Of a stretch of DNA of 64,000 bases, positions 36,387-45,451 are shown one piece after another. A program made the translations under genes and the position numbers. The stretch comes from Pedobacter roseus (GTDB lineage Bacteria; Bacteroidota; Bacteroidia; Sphingobacteriales; Sphingobacteriaceae). The notes beneath the pieces were generated by a model. That model was given only the letters and a program-made list of their open reading frames with translations, did not search any database and was not told the DNA's origin. Numbering within the stretch: the stretch's first letter is position 1; each line of letters starts with the position of its first letter. Location of the stretch: the NCBI RefSeq assembly GCF_014395225.1, contig NZ_CP060723.1:2418001-2482000 (forward strand). The letters run 5' to 3'.

Positions 36387-37313
36387 ATGGAAACTCAGAA
36401 CAGGAGAACTTTTATTGGTAATGCGGCTTTGCTCACTGGCGCTTTGATGATCCCAGATCAATTACTTTTTGCTGCAGAAAAGAAAAACAGGTATCAAGTT
36501 GCGGTAATTGACCTGATGATCCTTAAACGTCAAAAAATTAGCGCTTTACCACTTGCTAAAGAAATTGGTGCAGATGGTTTAGAAATCGACATGGGTGGTT
36601 TAGGTGACAGGGAAACCTTTGATAATAAACTGGCAGATCAGACAATCAGACAAGAGTATTTGGATAAAGCCAAAGAACTGAATCTGGAGTTTTGCTCATT
36701 GGCCATGACCGGATTTTACGCGCAATCTTTCGCAAAGCGTCCGACCTATCAAAAAATGATTCAGGACTGTTTGGACACGGCTAAAGCAATGAACATCAAA
36801 GTCGTTTTTCTGCCATTGGGCATTCAGGGCGACCTGGTTAAAAACCCTGAACTTAGGGAACCGATTGTGGAGCGGTTAAAAGTTGCCGGTAAAATGGCAG
36901 CAGAAGCTGGTGTTATAATCGGTGTAGAGACTTCTTTAGATGCCAAAGGTGAACTGCAATTACTCAAAGATATCGGTTCAAAAAACGTAAAAAGTTATTT
37001 CAATTTTTCAAATGCCATCAAAAACGGAAGAGATTTACTTGAAGAATTAAGGATTTTAGGAAAGAAAAACATCGTTCAGATTCATGCAAGCAATGAAGAT
37101 GGTGTTTGGTTACAAAACGATCCAAAAATCGATTTAAGTAAAGTAAAAGAAACCCTTGATGATATGGGCTGGAGCGGTTGGTTAGTAGTAGAAAGAAGTA
37201 GAGATGCCAAACAGCCCACCAACGTTAAATATAACTTCAGTTCAAATACCAGTTACTTGAAATCGGTTTTTCAAAATGATCAGTCATTGCGAGGTACGAA
37301 GCAATCTCATTAG
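36387..37313 (+). CDS. Sugar phosphate isomerase/epimerase-like TIM barrel with Tat-type signal
   Basis: 308 residues. The N-terminus NRRTFIGNAALLTGALMIP fits a twin-arginine signal, so export of a folded, possibly metal-bound protein is likely. The body is a xylose-isomerase-like/AP-endonuclease-2 barrel (LAKEIGADGLEIDMGGLG, AAEAGVIIGVETSLDAKG, NIVQIHASNEDGVW, WSGWLVVERSRD). It may isomerise or epimerise a released sugar; the substrate is unknown. The last residues NDQSLRGTKQSH are encoded by the left half of a class A repeat, so the natural C-terminus has been replaced or extended. The next gene starts 7 bp downstream. Confidence 0.8.
   Translation: METQNRRTFIGNAALLTGALMIPDQLLFAAEKKNRYQVAVIDLMILKRQKISALPLAKEIGADGLEIDMGGLGDRETFDNKLADQTIRQEYLDKAKELNLEFCSLAMTGFYAQSFAKRPTYQKMIQDCLDTAKAMNIKVVFLPLGIQGDLVKNPELREPIVERLKVAGKMAAEAGVIIGVETSLDAKGELQLLKDIGSKNVKSYFNFSNAIKNGRDLLEELRILGKKNIVQIHASNEDGVWLQNDPKIDLSKVKETLDDMGWSGWLVVERSRDAKQPTNVKYNFSSNTSYLKSVFQNDQSLRGTKQSH
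37281..37311. repeat. Class A repeat, left half, inside the end of a CDS
   Basis: CAGTCATTGCGAGGTACGAA then GCAATCTCATT. It encodes the final SLRGTKQSH of the TIM-barrel protein. The right half of the palindrome is absent. Confidence 0.7.
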
Positions 37314-37320
37314 GGGAGTT

Positions 37321-39909
37321 ATGGAAATCGAGATAACCAAAAAGATGCAAAGCAAAGATACAATAAAATACTGGTTGCCTTGGTTCGTGTCTCCACGATC
37401 CAAACAATTTAAACCGTTTTTAATTTTGGTAATTCTTTTCTCTTTATTGTACCTCAAAGCAGATGCGGTAGATATTTATGTTTCATTAAATGGCAATGAT
37501 ACTCATGTTGGAACCAAAGAAAAGCCCTTAGCCACATTACATTCTGCAATTAGAAAAGCACGCGAATTACGTCGATTAAATGATGTTTCGATTAAAAATG
37601 GCATCACAATAATCATAACAAAAGGGTTTTATCAATTATACGAGCCTGTTGTGCTCCGTCCCGAAGATTCAGGGACAAAAGAAAGTCCAACAGAAATTAT
37701 AGCCACTGAAAAAGTAGTATTAAGTGGAGGTGTGAAAATAAAAGGTTGGAAAAAACTTCAAGGAACCCTCTCGGGCTTACCAAAAGAAGCCATCGGGAAA
37801 GTTTGGGTAACCGATCTTCCAAACTTTGATGGGAGCGATCTGCAATTCCGCCAACTTTGGGTAAATGGTCAAAAAGCTATTCGCGCAAAAAACTATAATG
37901 GTGCTGCCATGGGCAGGATTTTATCATGGGATAGCAAAAACCAAACCTGTAAAATCCCACTCCAAAAGAATATCAATTTAGATAACATTAAAGGCATGGA
38001 AATGTTGATCCACCAATGGTGGGCCATTGCAAATCTTCGCGTAAAATCGGTTAAAGTAATGGGTAATGCGGCTGAACTATCATTCATGCAGCCCGAAAGC
38101 AGGATTCAGTCCGAGCATCCGTGGCCGGCACCATGGATTTCGGAGAAAACGGGTAATTCTGCTTTTTACCTCAGCAATGCTATTCAATTTTTGAACGAAC
38201 CTGGCGAATGGTTCGAAGATCTGCAAAAACACAAACTTTATTATTGGCCTAAAGCGTCAGAAAACATGATTAATGCCGAAATAATTGCTCCGGTATTAGA
38301 AAATCTGGTCAAAATAGAAGGAACAATAGACAATCCGGTTGCTTTTGTAAATTTTAAGGGCATTTCTTTTGAACACAGTACCTGGTTAAGACCTTCCAAA
38401 CAAGGTCATGTACCACATCAGGCCGGTATGTACATGCTCGATGCTTATAAACTGGATAAAGCCGGAACACCTGATAAACCGACTTTAGAAAACCAGGCCT
38501 GGGTTGGCAGGCCAGCCTCAGCAATTGAAGTAACTTACGCCCATCATACTTCATTTGAAGCTTGCCGCTTTGAACACCTGGCTTCAACAGGATTGGATTA
38601 CAAAAAAGGAACCGCAGATAATATAATTAAGGGAAACTTATTTAAAGATATTGGAGGTTCAGCCATTTTAGTCGGAACTTTTTCTGACGAAACGACTGAA
38701 GTGCACTTGCCATACCGTCCATCCGATCTACGTGAAATATCGACCAACGATAGAATCGAAAATAACCTGATCACCGATGTAACCAACGAAGACTGGGGCG
38801 CGGCGGGGATCGGCGCGGGCTATGTTCAGGGGATTAAAATCCTACACAACGAAATCAGCGATGTTTCTTATTCGGGCATCAGTATGGGCTGGGGCTGGAC
38901 GAAAACACTAAATGCGATGAAGAATAATACCATCAGTGCCAATAAGATCCATCATTATGGCAAACATTTATACGATGTGGCTGGAATATATACCTTATCG
39001 GCCCAACCCGGATCGTTTATCACCGAAAATGTAATCGATAGCATTTACAAGGCACCTTATGCGCATCTTCCAGAGCATTGGTTTTATTTGTACACCGATG
39101 AAGGTTCATCATATTTCACCATCAAAAACAACTGGACACCAGCTGAAAAGTACCTTCAAAATGCCAACGGACCAGATAATTTATGGGAAGATAACGGTCC
39201 AAAGGTTTCCGGAAAAATTAAACAGCATGCGGGTTTAGAAAAAACCTTTCAATACCTGTTAAAAGAAAAAGCAGCATATTCTAATACCGCAATTAATCAG
39301 GCCGTAGATCAATCTGTTGTTTTTGAGTTAATTTTTAAATCTTCCGACGTTCCTACAGATCATGCTTTAAAAACTTTCGCAAAGGAAAATAATCTTCAGA
39401 CAAGCGCGATTTACAAATGGAATAACCGATTGGTCATTTATACTTCCAGTTTAAAGGTTGAAAGTTTGCAACAAACTTTAAAACGCTTAAATGCTACTGA
39501 AATCAAACTTTACGACGATTTATTTTACGATTTCAACCGGGAGAAGAATTGTGGGGATAAACCGGTGGCAGAATGGGATAACATTATTTTATCAGCAAAT
39601 TTAGTGAACGATGAAAAGATGCAAAATGAATACCTGAACTACCATAAAACTCAATTTGAGAAATGGCCTGAAATATCAAAAGGCTTTTGTAATGCAGAAT
39701 TTCAACGACTGGCCATTTTTAAAAAAGACAGACAGTTAATGTTGATCATCAGTATCCCTAAAGGTAAAAAATTAGATGATTTGAATCCAAAAACTACTTT
39801 AAATAATCCTAAAGTGGATGAATGGAATACAATAATGAAAAAATACCAGGAAGGAATTGAAGGCACAAAACCTGAAGAGGTTTGGGTGTTTTTTAAACCG
39901 GTTGAGTAA
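37321..39909 (+). CDS. Exported beta-helix protein fused to tandem L-rhamnose mutarotase-like domains
   Basis: 862 residues from the ATG at 37321; an earlier in-frame start (37276) overlaps the previous gene. A hydrophobic segment (FLILVILFSLLYL, about 38-50) followed by ADAVDIYVSLNGNDTHVGT gives an export signal and the usual beta-helix start. Residues about 55-640 form a right-handed beta-helix (DUF1565-like, NNLITDVTNEDWGAAGIGAG, ISDVSYSGISMGWGW). Residues about 664-758 and 760-862 are two dimeric alpha/beta-barrel units; the second matches L-rhamnose mutarotase (YHKTQFEKWPEISKGF, RLAIFKKDRQLMLII, NPKVDEWNTIMKKYQ, EEVWVFFKP). It may couple glycan cleavage to rhamnose anomer conversion. The region before the signal contains a class D repeat. 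Confidence 0.8.
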   Translation: MEIEITKKMQSKDTIKYWLPWFVSPRSKQFKPFLILVILFSLLYLKADAVDIYVSLNGNDTHVGTKEKPLATLHSAIRKARELRRLNDVSIKNGITIIITKGFYQLYEPVVLRPEDSGTKESPTEIIATEKVVLSGGVKIKGWKKLQGTLSGLPKEAIGKVWVTDLPNFDGSDLQFRQLWVNGQKAIRAKNYNGAAMGRILSWDSKNQTCKIPLQKNINLDNIKGMEMLIHQWWAIANLRVKSVKVMGNAAELSFMQPESRIQSEHPWPAPWISEKTGNSAFYLSNAIQFLNEPGEWFEDLQKHKLYYWPKASENMINAEIIAPVLENLVKIEGTIDNPVAFVNFKGISFEHSTWLRPSKQGHVPHQAGMYMLDAYKLDKAGTPDKPTLENQAWVGRPASAIEVTYAHHTSFEACRFEHLASTGLDYKKGTADNIIKGNLFKDIGGSAILVGTFSDETTEVHLPYRPSDLREISTNDRIENNLITDVTNEDWGAAGIGAGYVQGIKILHNEISDVSYSGISMGWGWTKTLNAMKNNTISANKIHHYGKHLYDVAGIYTLSAQPGSFITENVIDSIYKAPYAHLPEHWFYLYTDEGSSYFTIKNNWTPAEKYLQNANGPDNLWEDNGPKVSGKIKQHAGLEKTFQYLLKEKAAYSNTAINQAVDQSVVFELIFKSSDVPTDHALKTFAKENNLQTSAIYKWNNRLVIYTSSLKVESLQQTLKRLNATEIKLYDDLFYDFNREKNCGDKPVAEWDNIILSANLVNDEKMQNEYLNYHKTQFEKWPEISKGFCNAEFQRLAIFKKDRQLMLIISIPKGKKLDDLNPKTTLNNPKVDEWNTIMKKYQEGIEGTKPEEVWVFFKPVE
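37379..37402. repeat. Class D palindrome inside the N-terminus of the beta-helix/mutarotase gene
   Basis: CTTGGTTCGTGTCTCCACGA is the reverse complement, with few differences, of GGGTCGTGGAGACACGAACC at 41233-41256. It encodes LPWFVSPRS just before the hydrophobic signal segment. Confidence 0.55.
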
Positions 39910-39917
39910 TAGTAAAA

Positions 39918-40004
39918 TCGTCATTGCGAGCCCCGATTTTTCATCGGGCGAAGCAATCTTTCAATCAAAAAAGATTGCTTCATAGTGCCTCCTCGCCATA
40001 ACGA
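39918..40004. repeat. Class A palindromic repeat
   Basis: TCGTCATTGCGAGCCCCGAT with the mini-hairpin CCCGATTTTTCATCGGG, inner CGAAGCAATCTTT / AAAGATTGCTTC arms and a degraded right end (CCTCGCCATAACGA). Confidence 0.8.
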
Positions 40005-40037
40005 AAACAGAACAATAACGCTTATAAAAATAATATC

Positions 40038-41123
40038 ATGTTAAGATTAGGGATTTTAGGATTAGGAGAGGGCAGAAGCACCATCTCTGCATCACTGGCA
40101 AGCAAAAAGTTTAAGCTGATCCAGATTTGTGATGCCAATAAAAAGCTTTGCGAAGAGCGGGCTTTAGAATTTGATTTTCAAAACTGGACAACGAATTACG
40201 AGGATATGTTAACCAGCGACAAAATCGATATGATTGCGATTTATACACCCGATCACCTGCATTTTGAGCACATAAAACTGGCGCTTCAACATGGGAAGCA
40301 TGTGGTTTGCACCAAACCATTTATTGATGACCTGGCACATGCAAACGAACTTTTGGAGCTTGCTAAAAAATCAAGAAGGAAAATTTTCGTCGGACAAAGT
40401 TCCCGTTTTTTCGAACCTGCTATGCGCCAGAAAAAAGATTTTGAAGAAGGTTTAATCGGTGAACTGATTACGATAGAGAGTCATTACCACGCCGATCACC
40501 GTTGGTTTTTGGAAAAAGGATGGTCGTTAAAACAATCATTTAAATGGCTTTACGGAGGTTTAAGTCACCCAACAGATTTTATCCGTTGGTATTTGCCTGA
40601 TATCGAGGAAGTAATGGGCTATGGGATGTTAAGCAGCAATGGTTTAAAGGCTGGTTTAAAAAATCAGGATACTATGCACTTTATTTTCAAGGCAAAAGAT
40701 GGTAGAATTGCAAGGGTAAGTGGCGCTTATACCGGGCCAACACAACCCGCAAGCCGCGACAGTGGCATGAGTTGCATCCTACGCGGTACTGAAGGCGCTA
40801 GTCAGGCCGATTACCATGAGCTGCGTTATTCCGTTACCACTAAAACAGGTGAAGAAAAAATCATTACCTGGGGAGACTCTACCTTAAAACATTACTTCCG
40901 TTTCGAAGGGCAAAGTCATCATGCCGGAGAATACCAAAATTATCTTGAATATTTTGCGGATAGCATCAATAACAATTTTACAGCCTATCCTGATTTAAAA
41001 GAAGGAATTGGAACAGTAGCATTGTTGCAAGCCATGGATCAATCTTTAGAAACAGGATTGCCCGTAAAGATCGATGATATTTTAAAAGCCAATCACATAA
41101 CAAGGGAATCGATAGGGTTATAA
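40038..41123 (+). CDS. Gfo/Idh/MocA-family NAD(P)-dependent oxidoreductase A
   Basis: 361 residues, no signal peptide, so cytoplasmic. The N-terminal Rossmann fold begins LRLGILGLGEGRSTISAS, and the family lysine motif is present as CTKPFIDDL (about residue 96). The C-terminal alpha/beta domain has HADHRWFLEKGW and SHPTDFIRWYLPD. Such enzymes oxidise, reduce or epimerise sugars and inositols; the specific substrate is unknown. It is located between the mutarotase-fusion gene and the sodium symporter and may start the intracellular use of an imported sugar. Repeats flank it on both sides. Confidence 0.87.
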   Translation: MLRLGILGLGEGRSTISASLASKKFKLIQICDANKKLCEERALEFDFQNWTTNYEDMLTSDKIDMIAIYTPDHLHFEHIKLALQHGKHVVCTKPFIDDLAHANELLELAKKSRRKIFVGQSSRFFEPAMRQKKDFEEGLIGELITIESHYHADHRWFLEKGWSLKQSFKWLYGGLSHPTDFIRWYLPDIEEVMGYGMLSSNGLKAGLKNQDTMHFIFKAKDGRIARVSGAYTGPTQPASRDSGMSCILRGTEGASQADYHELRYSVTTKTGEEKIITWGDSTLKHYFRFEGQSHHAGEYQNYLEYFADSINNNFTAYPDLKEGIGTVALLQAMDQSLETGLPVKIDDILKANHITRESIGL

Positions 41124-41131
41124 AAGAAATA

Positions 41132-41224
41132 TCGTCATTGCGAGGCAAGATGCAATCTATTTTGCATGAGAGATTGCTTCCCCGAGAAATCGGGGCAAGC
41201 TGTCGTACCTCCTCGCAATGACGA
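41132..41224. repeat. Class A palindromic repeat
   Basis: TCGTCATTGCGAGGCAAGAT ... GTACCTCCTCGCAATGACGA with the mini-hairpin CCCCGAGAAATCGGGG between inner arms. Confidence 0.85.
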
Positions 41225-41232
41225 AAAGTTCT

Positions 41233-41256
41233 TATGGGTCGTGGAGACACGAACCA
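41233..41256. repeat. Class D palindrome
   Basis: GGGTCGTGGAGACACGAACC, just after the class A repeat. Copies at 32739 and 37379. Confidence 0.6.
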
Positions 41257-41295
41257 TGGCTATTGAGATCTATCTCGAGGTAGATTTCTAAAAGC

Positions 41296-41336
41296 CATAA
41301 AATCTGTGTTTATCCGTGTTCATCTGTGGCTAAAAC
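41296..41336. repeat. Class P phrase repeat
   Basis: AAATCTGTGTTTATCCGTGT, continuing TCATCTGTGGCTAAAA. A second copy with small changes lies at 43122-43162, so the two bracket the symporter gene. Confidence 0.65.
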
Positions 41337-41373
41337 TATCGAAACCATATCACCAAACTAACCAAATAAACCA

Positions 41374-42963
41374 ATGGGAAACATTGTAGAACGTTTAACC
41401 AATTTAGATTACATCATTGTCATCGCGTACCTCGTTATCCTGATGATTATAGGGTATCGGGCCAGTTTTTCGAAAAAGAAGAGCGAAGATGAAACCTTAT
41501 TTCTCGCCAATAAATCACTGAACTGGAGCAGCATCGGCTTTAATATGTGGGGCACCAATGTAGGCCCATCCATGTTATTGGCTTTTGCCAGTATCGGTTA
41601 TAGCACCGGTATTGTGGCTGTCAACTTTGACTGGTATGCCTTCATCTTTTTATTTCTGCTCGCGATTGTTTTTGCTCCAAAGTACCTCGCAGCAAAGGTG
41701 AGTACCATGCCCGAATTTATGGGCAACCGCTATGGCGATTCTACTCAAAACATATTGGCCTGGTATGCATTGGTGAAGATTTTAATTTCCTGGTTATCGC
41801 TTGGTTTATTTGCAGGAGGCTTTTTGGTGAGGCAGATTTTAGGTATCCCCATGTGGCAATCTGTTACCGTTTTGGTTGCTTTTGCAGGCCTATTTACCTT
41901 TTTCGGCGGATTAAAAGCTATTGCCAAAGTGAATGTTTTCCAGATGATTTTACTAATTGCCGTTTCACTTTCTTTAATGCTTTTAGGCTTAAGCAAAGTT
42001 GGAGGTATTTCAGCTTTATATGCCAAAACACCACATCACTTCTGGAATTTGGTGCAACCGGCCAGCGATCCCAAATACCCATGGTATGCCATTTTATTAG
42101 GTTACCCCGTTGCTGCTGTTGCTTTTTTCTGCACCGATCAATCGATGGTGCAGTCGGTGTTAGGCGCAAAAAATTTAAAGCAGGGCCAATTGGGCGTGAG
42201 TTTTATCGGTTGGTTAAAAATCCTTTCATTGCCGTTATTTATCGGCACGGGGATACTTTGTTATGTGTTATTTCCAGGTCTGAAAAATCCAGACGAAGCT
42301 TACATGACGATGGTAACCAATCTGTTTCCTCCGGGAATGAATGGTTTGGTGATCGTGGTATTGATTGCCGTTTTGGTGGGCACCATTGGTTCATCCTTAA
42401 ATTCATTAAGTACCGTTTTTACCATGGATATTTATGTCAAGAAAATCAATCCTCAGGCCAGTAATAAAAAGATTATTAGCATCGGAAGATGGAGCGTTGT
42501 GGCGGGTTGTATATTTGCCGTTATTGTTGTGCTGGCGATCGATAACATTAAAGGATTGAATCTGTTCGATGTGTTTCAATCCGTTTTGGGTTTTATTGCC
42601 CCGCCACTTTCAGTAGTATTCCTGCTTACCGTTTTCTGGAAAAAAACCACGAGAAAAGCAGTAAACTTCACGCTTTCTATTGGCTCAATCTTGAGTTTAG
42701 GCATAGGGGTAACTTATCTGTGGATTTTGCCCTCAAACAAATTTCCCTTTTGGCCACACTATTTAATGCTGTCCTTTTTCATTTTCGCCGGCTTATTGAT
42801 CATCGCCATCCTGATTTCATTGCTGGATCGATCACCTAGCATTTATACGGTTAATGAAGAACATCAGGCCAATATAGAAAAACCGGCCAAATCGGTTTGG
42901 ATTTCGTGGATTGCTTTGGCCATCGTGATGGTTGCACTTTATATCTTCTTTAACGGACATTAA
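41374..42963 (+). CDS. Sodium:solute symporter (SSS/SGLT family)
   Basis: 529 residues, inner membrane. About 14 hydrophobic helices are visible, beginning YIIVIAYLVILMIIGYRASF, and the core contains the SSS-type stretches NMWGTNVGPSMLLAFASIGY, FFGGLKAIAKVNVFQMILLI and LVGTIGSSLNSLSTVFTMDIY. It imports a sugar or organic acid with sodium ions. The context among rhamnosidases makes a monosaccharide such as rhamnose, galactose or a uronate plausible, but the substrate cannot be read from sequence. It is flanked by repeats and probably forms its own transcription unit or follows the oxidoreductase. Confidence 0.92.
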   Translation: MGNIVERLTNLDYIIVIAYLVILMIIGYRASFSKKKSEDETLFLANKSLNWSSIGFNMWGTNVGPSMLLAFASIGYSTGIVAVNFDWYAFIFLFLLAIVFAPKYLAAKVSTMPEFMGNRYGDSTQNILAWYALVKILISWLSLGLFAGGFLVRQILGIPMWQSVTVLVAFAGLFTFFGGLKAIAKVNVFQMILLIAVSLSLMLLGLSKVGGISALYAKTPHHFWNLVQPASDPKYPWYAILLGYPVAAVAFFCTDQSMVQSVLGAKNLKQGQLGVSFIGWLKILSLPLFIGTGILCYVLFPGLKNPDEAYMTMVTNLFPPGMNGLVIVVLIAVLVGTIGSSLNSLSTVFTMDIYVKKINPQASNKKIISIGRWSVVAGCIFAVIVVLAIDNIKGLNLFDVFQSVLGFIAPPLSVVFLLTVFWKKTTRKAVNFTLSIGSILSLGIGVTYLWILPSNKFPFWPHYLMLSFFIFAGLLIIAILISLLDRSPSIYTVNEEHQANIEKPAKSVWISWIALAIVMVALYIFFNGH

Positions 42964-42974
42964 AATTAGAAGGA

Positions 42975-43066
42975 TCGTCATTCCCAACCCGATAGCTATC
43001 GGGTCGATTGGGAATCGTAAAGCAAAGCATTTGTCCATTAAGATTTCCGCCTGCGCGGGAACGACG
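42975..43066. repeat. Class B palindromic repeat
   Basis: TCGTCATTCCCAACCCGATA ... CCTGCGCGGGAACGACG, with the mini-hairpin CCCGATAGCTATCGGG. Confidence 0.8.
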
Positions 43067-43121
43067 CACAAATTAAAAATGAAAGTAATAAATGAATCAC
43101 AGATGAAAAGGATACACACAG

Positions 43122-43162
43122 ATATAAAAATCCGTGTTTATCAGTGTCAATCTGTGGCTAAA
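43122..43162. repeat. Class P phrase repeat
   Basis: AAAATCCGTGTTTATCAGTG, continuing TCAATCTGTGGCTAAAAA, preceded by ATCACAGATGAAAAGGATAC; close relative of 41296-41336. Confidence 0.65.
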
Positions 43163-43173
43163 AATTCAACAAT

Positions 43174-45339
43174 ATGAAAACCCTAAAAAAGCTAATTCTC
43201 CTAATCATTTTCAGTGGCTCCGTAGTCCAGCTCTTCGCCCAAAAGGCCTCCTGGATTTGGTATCCTGGCGATTTCGATATTTACATGAGTAATGTAATGC
43301 AGAACCGCAGAACAGAAAGAGGCTCCTTTTTTCCCGTATTCTGGAAAATGGACAGTCACTATGTTTTGGTCGATTTTCATAAAGAATTTAACCTTACGCA
43401 ACCCGAAGAAGTTAAACTTTTTGTAGAAGGTACTTACAATGTAAAAATTGATGGTCAGGCCATTTCCGGTTTTCCAAAAAGCATCCAAATTCCTGCCGGA
43501 AAGCATAAATTGAGCTTAAAAGTTTACAATCAGGCACATGTTCCCGCAATTTTTGTACAGGGCAAAACTGTGGTATCAGACGAAACCTGGCTCACCACTT
43601 TTGAAGACAAAGAATGGATTGATGCCAGCGGGAAAACTTCCGATAAATCGGGGACCACATTTGTTTCTGCTGGTTCGTGGAACTTAAACGATCCGAACCA
43701 ATTGCCTTCGCAATTTAAATTGCCGGTTGTCGCACAATCTGCGGTAAAATCCGAAAAAATCAATAACGGTGCAATCTCTGATTTTGGCAAAGAAACCTTT
43801 GGTTTTATAAAAGTACATGGCTTGAAAGGAAAAGGAAGCCTGAATATTTATTATGGAGAATCAAAAGAAGAGGCCTTGTCGACCGAAAAATGCGAAACTT
43901 TAGATTACCTGGATATCGACCTCGCTCAGAAAAAGGATTCCATTATGCCGCTTTCCAAAGCGTTCAGATATGTGAATTTTCAACCCGGAAATGGTGTTTC
44001 TGCTGATTCCGTTTCCATGTTGTATGAATATGCTCCGGTAACCGAACGCGGAAGTTTTAAATCATCAGATGCTGAATTGAATAAGATATACGATGTAGCC
44101 AAATACACCTTCCACTTAAACACAAGGGAGTTTTTTATCGATGGCATAAAACGCGACAGATGGGTTTGGAGCGGAGATGCTTATCAAAGCTACCTGATGA
44201 ATTATTATTCGTTTTTTGATGCACCAACAGTAAAAAGAACCTTATTGGCACAGCGTGGTAAAGATCCGGTAACGGCGCACATCAATACCATCATGGATTA
44301 TTCTTTCTATTGGTTTTTAGGGATTTATGATTACTACAAATTCACTGGCGACAAAAAGTTTGTGCAGGATGTTTACCCTCGCATGCAATCGCTAATGACT
44401 TATATTGATGGTAGAAAAAATAAAAATGGTTTACTGGAATGGATGCCTGGTGATTGGATTTTTATTGATTGGGCCGATAAATTGAGCAAAGATGGCGAGG
44501 TAAGTTTCGAACAGCTATTATATGCCAGAAGTTTAGAAACCATGGCTTTATGTGCCAAATTAGCCAATGATACAGAGGGTGCTGCCAAATATGATCAGCA
44601 GGCAAAAGAACTGAAAGCAAAAATCTTTGAACTTTACTGGAATCAGCAAAAAAATGCCTTAGTGCATAGCCGAATTGACGATAAACAGACTGATAACGTA
44701 ACCCGGTATGCAAATATGTTCGGTATTTTCTTTGATTATTTTAGCCCGGAACAAAAATTAGCCGTTAAAGCAAATGTACTCTTAAACGATAAAGTAGCCA
44801 AAATTACCACGCCTTACATGCGTTTTTATGAATTGGAAGCCCTTTGCGCCATGGGCGAGCAACCTTATGTTTTAAAGGAAATGAAAAACTATTGGGGTGG
44901 CATGTTAAAATTGGGCGCCACTTCTTTTTGGGAAGAATATAATCCAGATAAAAAAGGCACTGAACACTTGGCGATGTATGGCCGCCCGTTTGGGAAAAGC
45001 CTTTGCCATGCCTGGGGAGCCAGTCCTATTTATTTATTGGGAAAATATTATTTGGGCGTTCAGCCAGCCACGCCAGGTTATGAAACTTATACCATCGAAC
45101 CAAACTTAGGCGGGCTAGTGTGGATGGAGGGCAAAGTGCCTACCGCTAATGGTGATATCGCTGTGTATTGCAGTAAAAAAGAAATCAGGGTTTCTTCTGC
45201 AACCGGAATTGGTAAATTAAGGTTTAAAAGTAAATCGAAGCCGGTTGTTAAAGGTGCAGCAATAAAAGAGCTTTCGAAAGGCGTTTTTGAAGTGATGATT
45301 GAAAAGGGCAGGGAATATGAGGTAAGATATACTAACTAA
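43174..45339 (+). CDS. GH78-like six-hairpin glycosidase (divergent alpha-L-rhamnosidase)
   Basis: 721 residues with a signal peptide ending LFAQ. It has N-terminal beta-domains (ASWIWYPGDFDIYMSN) and an (alpha/alpha)6 barrel (about 300-620) ending in a small sandwich (TPGYETYTIEPNLGGLVWMEG), as in GH78. The position of the usual DCPxRxERxxWxGD loop reads DGIKRDRWVWSGDAYQ: the Cys-Pro is missing and Asp stands where the family Glu is expected. Another acidic residue may serve as acid, or the protein may belong to a separate subfamily. It is shorter than the other two GH78 proteins. A rhamnosidase is likely but not certain. Confidence 0.8.
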   Translation: MKTLKKLILLIIFSGSVVQLFAQKASWIWYPGDFDIYMSNVMQNRRTERGSFFPVFWKMDSHYVLVDFHKEFNLTQPEEVKLFVEGTYNVKIDGQAISGFPKSIQIPAGKHKLSLKVYNQAHVPAIFVQGKTVVSDETWLTTFEDKEWIDASGKTSDKSGTTFVSAGSWNLNDPNQLPSQFKLPVVAQSAVKSEKINNGAISDFGKETFGFIKVHGLKGKGSLNIYYGESKEEALSTEKCETLDYLDIDLAQKKDSIMPLSKAFRYVNFQPGNGVSADSVSMLYEYAPVTERGSFKSSDAELNKIYDVAKYTFHLNTREFFIDGIKRDRWVWSGDAYQSYLMNYYSFFDAPTVKRTLLAQRGKDPVTAHINTIMDYSFYWFLGIYDYYKFTGDKKFVQDVYPRMQSLMTYIDGRKNKNGLLEWMPGDWIFIDWADKLSKDGEVSFEQLLYARSLETMALCAKLANDTEGAAKYDQQAKELKAKIFELYWNQQKNALVHSRIDDKQTDNVTRYANMFGIFFDYFSPEQKLAVKANVLLNDKVAKITTPYMRFYELEALCAMGEQPYVLKEMKNYWGGMLKLGATSFWEEYNPDKKGTEHLAMYGRPFGKSLCHAWGASPIYLLGKYYLGVQPATPGYETYTIEPNLGGLVWMEGKVPTANGDIAVYCSKKEIRVSSATGIGKLRFKSKSKPVVKGAAIKELSKGVFEVMIEKGREYEVRYTN

Positions 45340-45341
45340 TT

Positions 45342-45380
45342 TCGTCATTTCGAACGGAGCGCAGCGAAGTCGAGATGACG
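45342..45380. repeat. Class C repeat, short form
   Basis: TTCGTCATTTCGAACGGAGC then GCAGCGAAGTCGAGATGACG, directly after the GH78-like stop. Confidence 0.65.
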
Positions 45381-45390
45381 ATCTATTTAT

Positions 45391-45424
45391 AAACCTCGCA
45401 GGTTTTTAAAACCTGCGGGGTTTG
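45391..45424. repeat. Hairpin repeat (class H)
   Basis: Arms AAACCTCGCAGGTTTT / AAAACCTGCGGGGTTT. It could terminate the plus-strand transcript of the GH78-like gene. Confidence 0.75.
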
Positions 45425-45451
45425 TATAAAAGTACTTCAATAAGTTAAATC

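Noticed and set aside
41853..42464. 203-codon open frame overlapping the sodium symporter
   Set aside because: Same strand, other frame, fully inside the symporter; the composition is Cys/Arg/Phe-rich with no family features, so it is a shadow.
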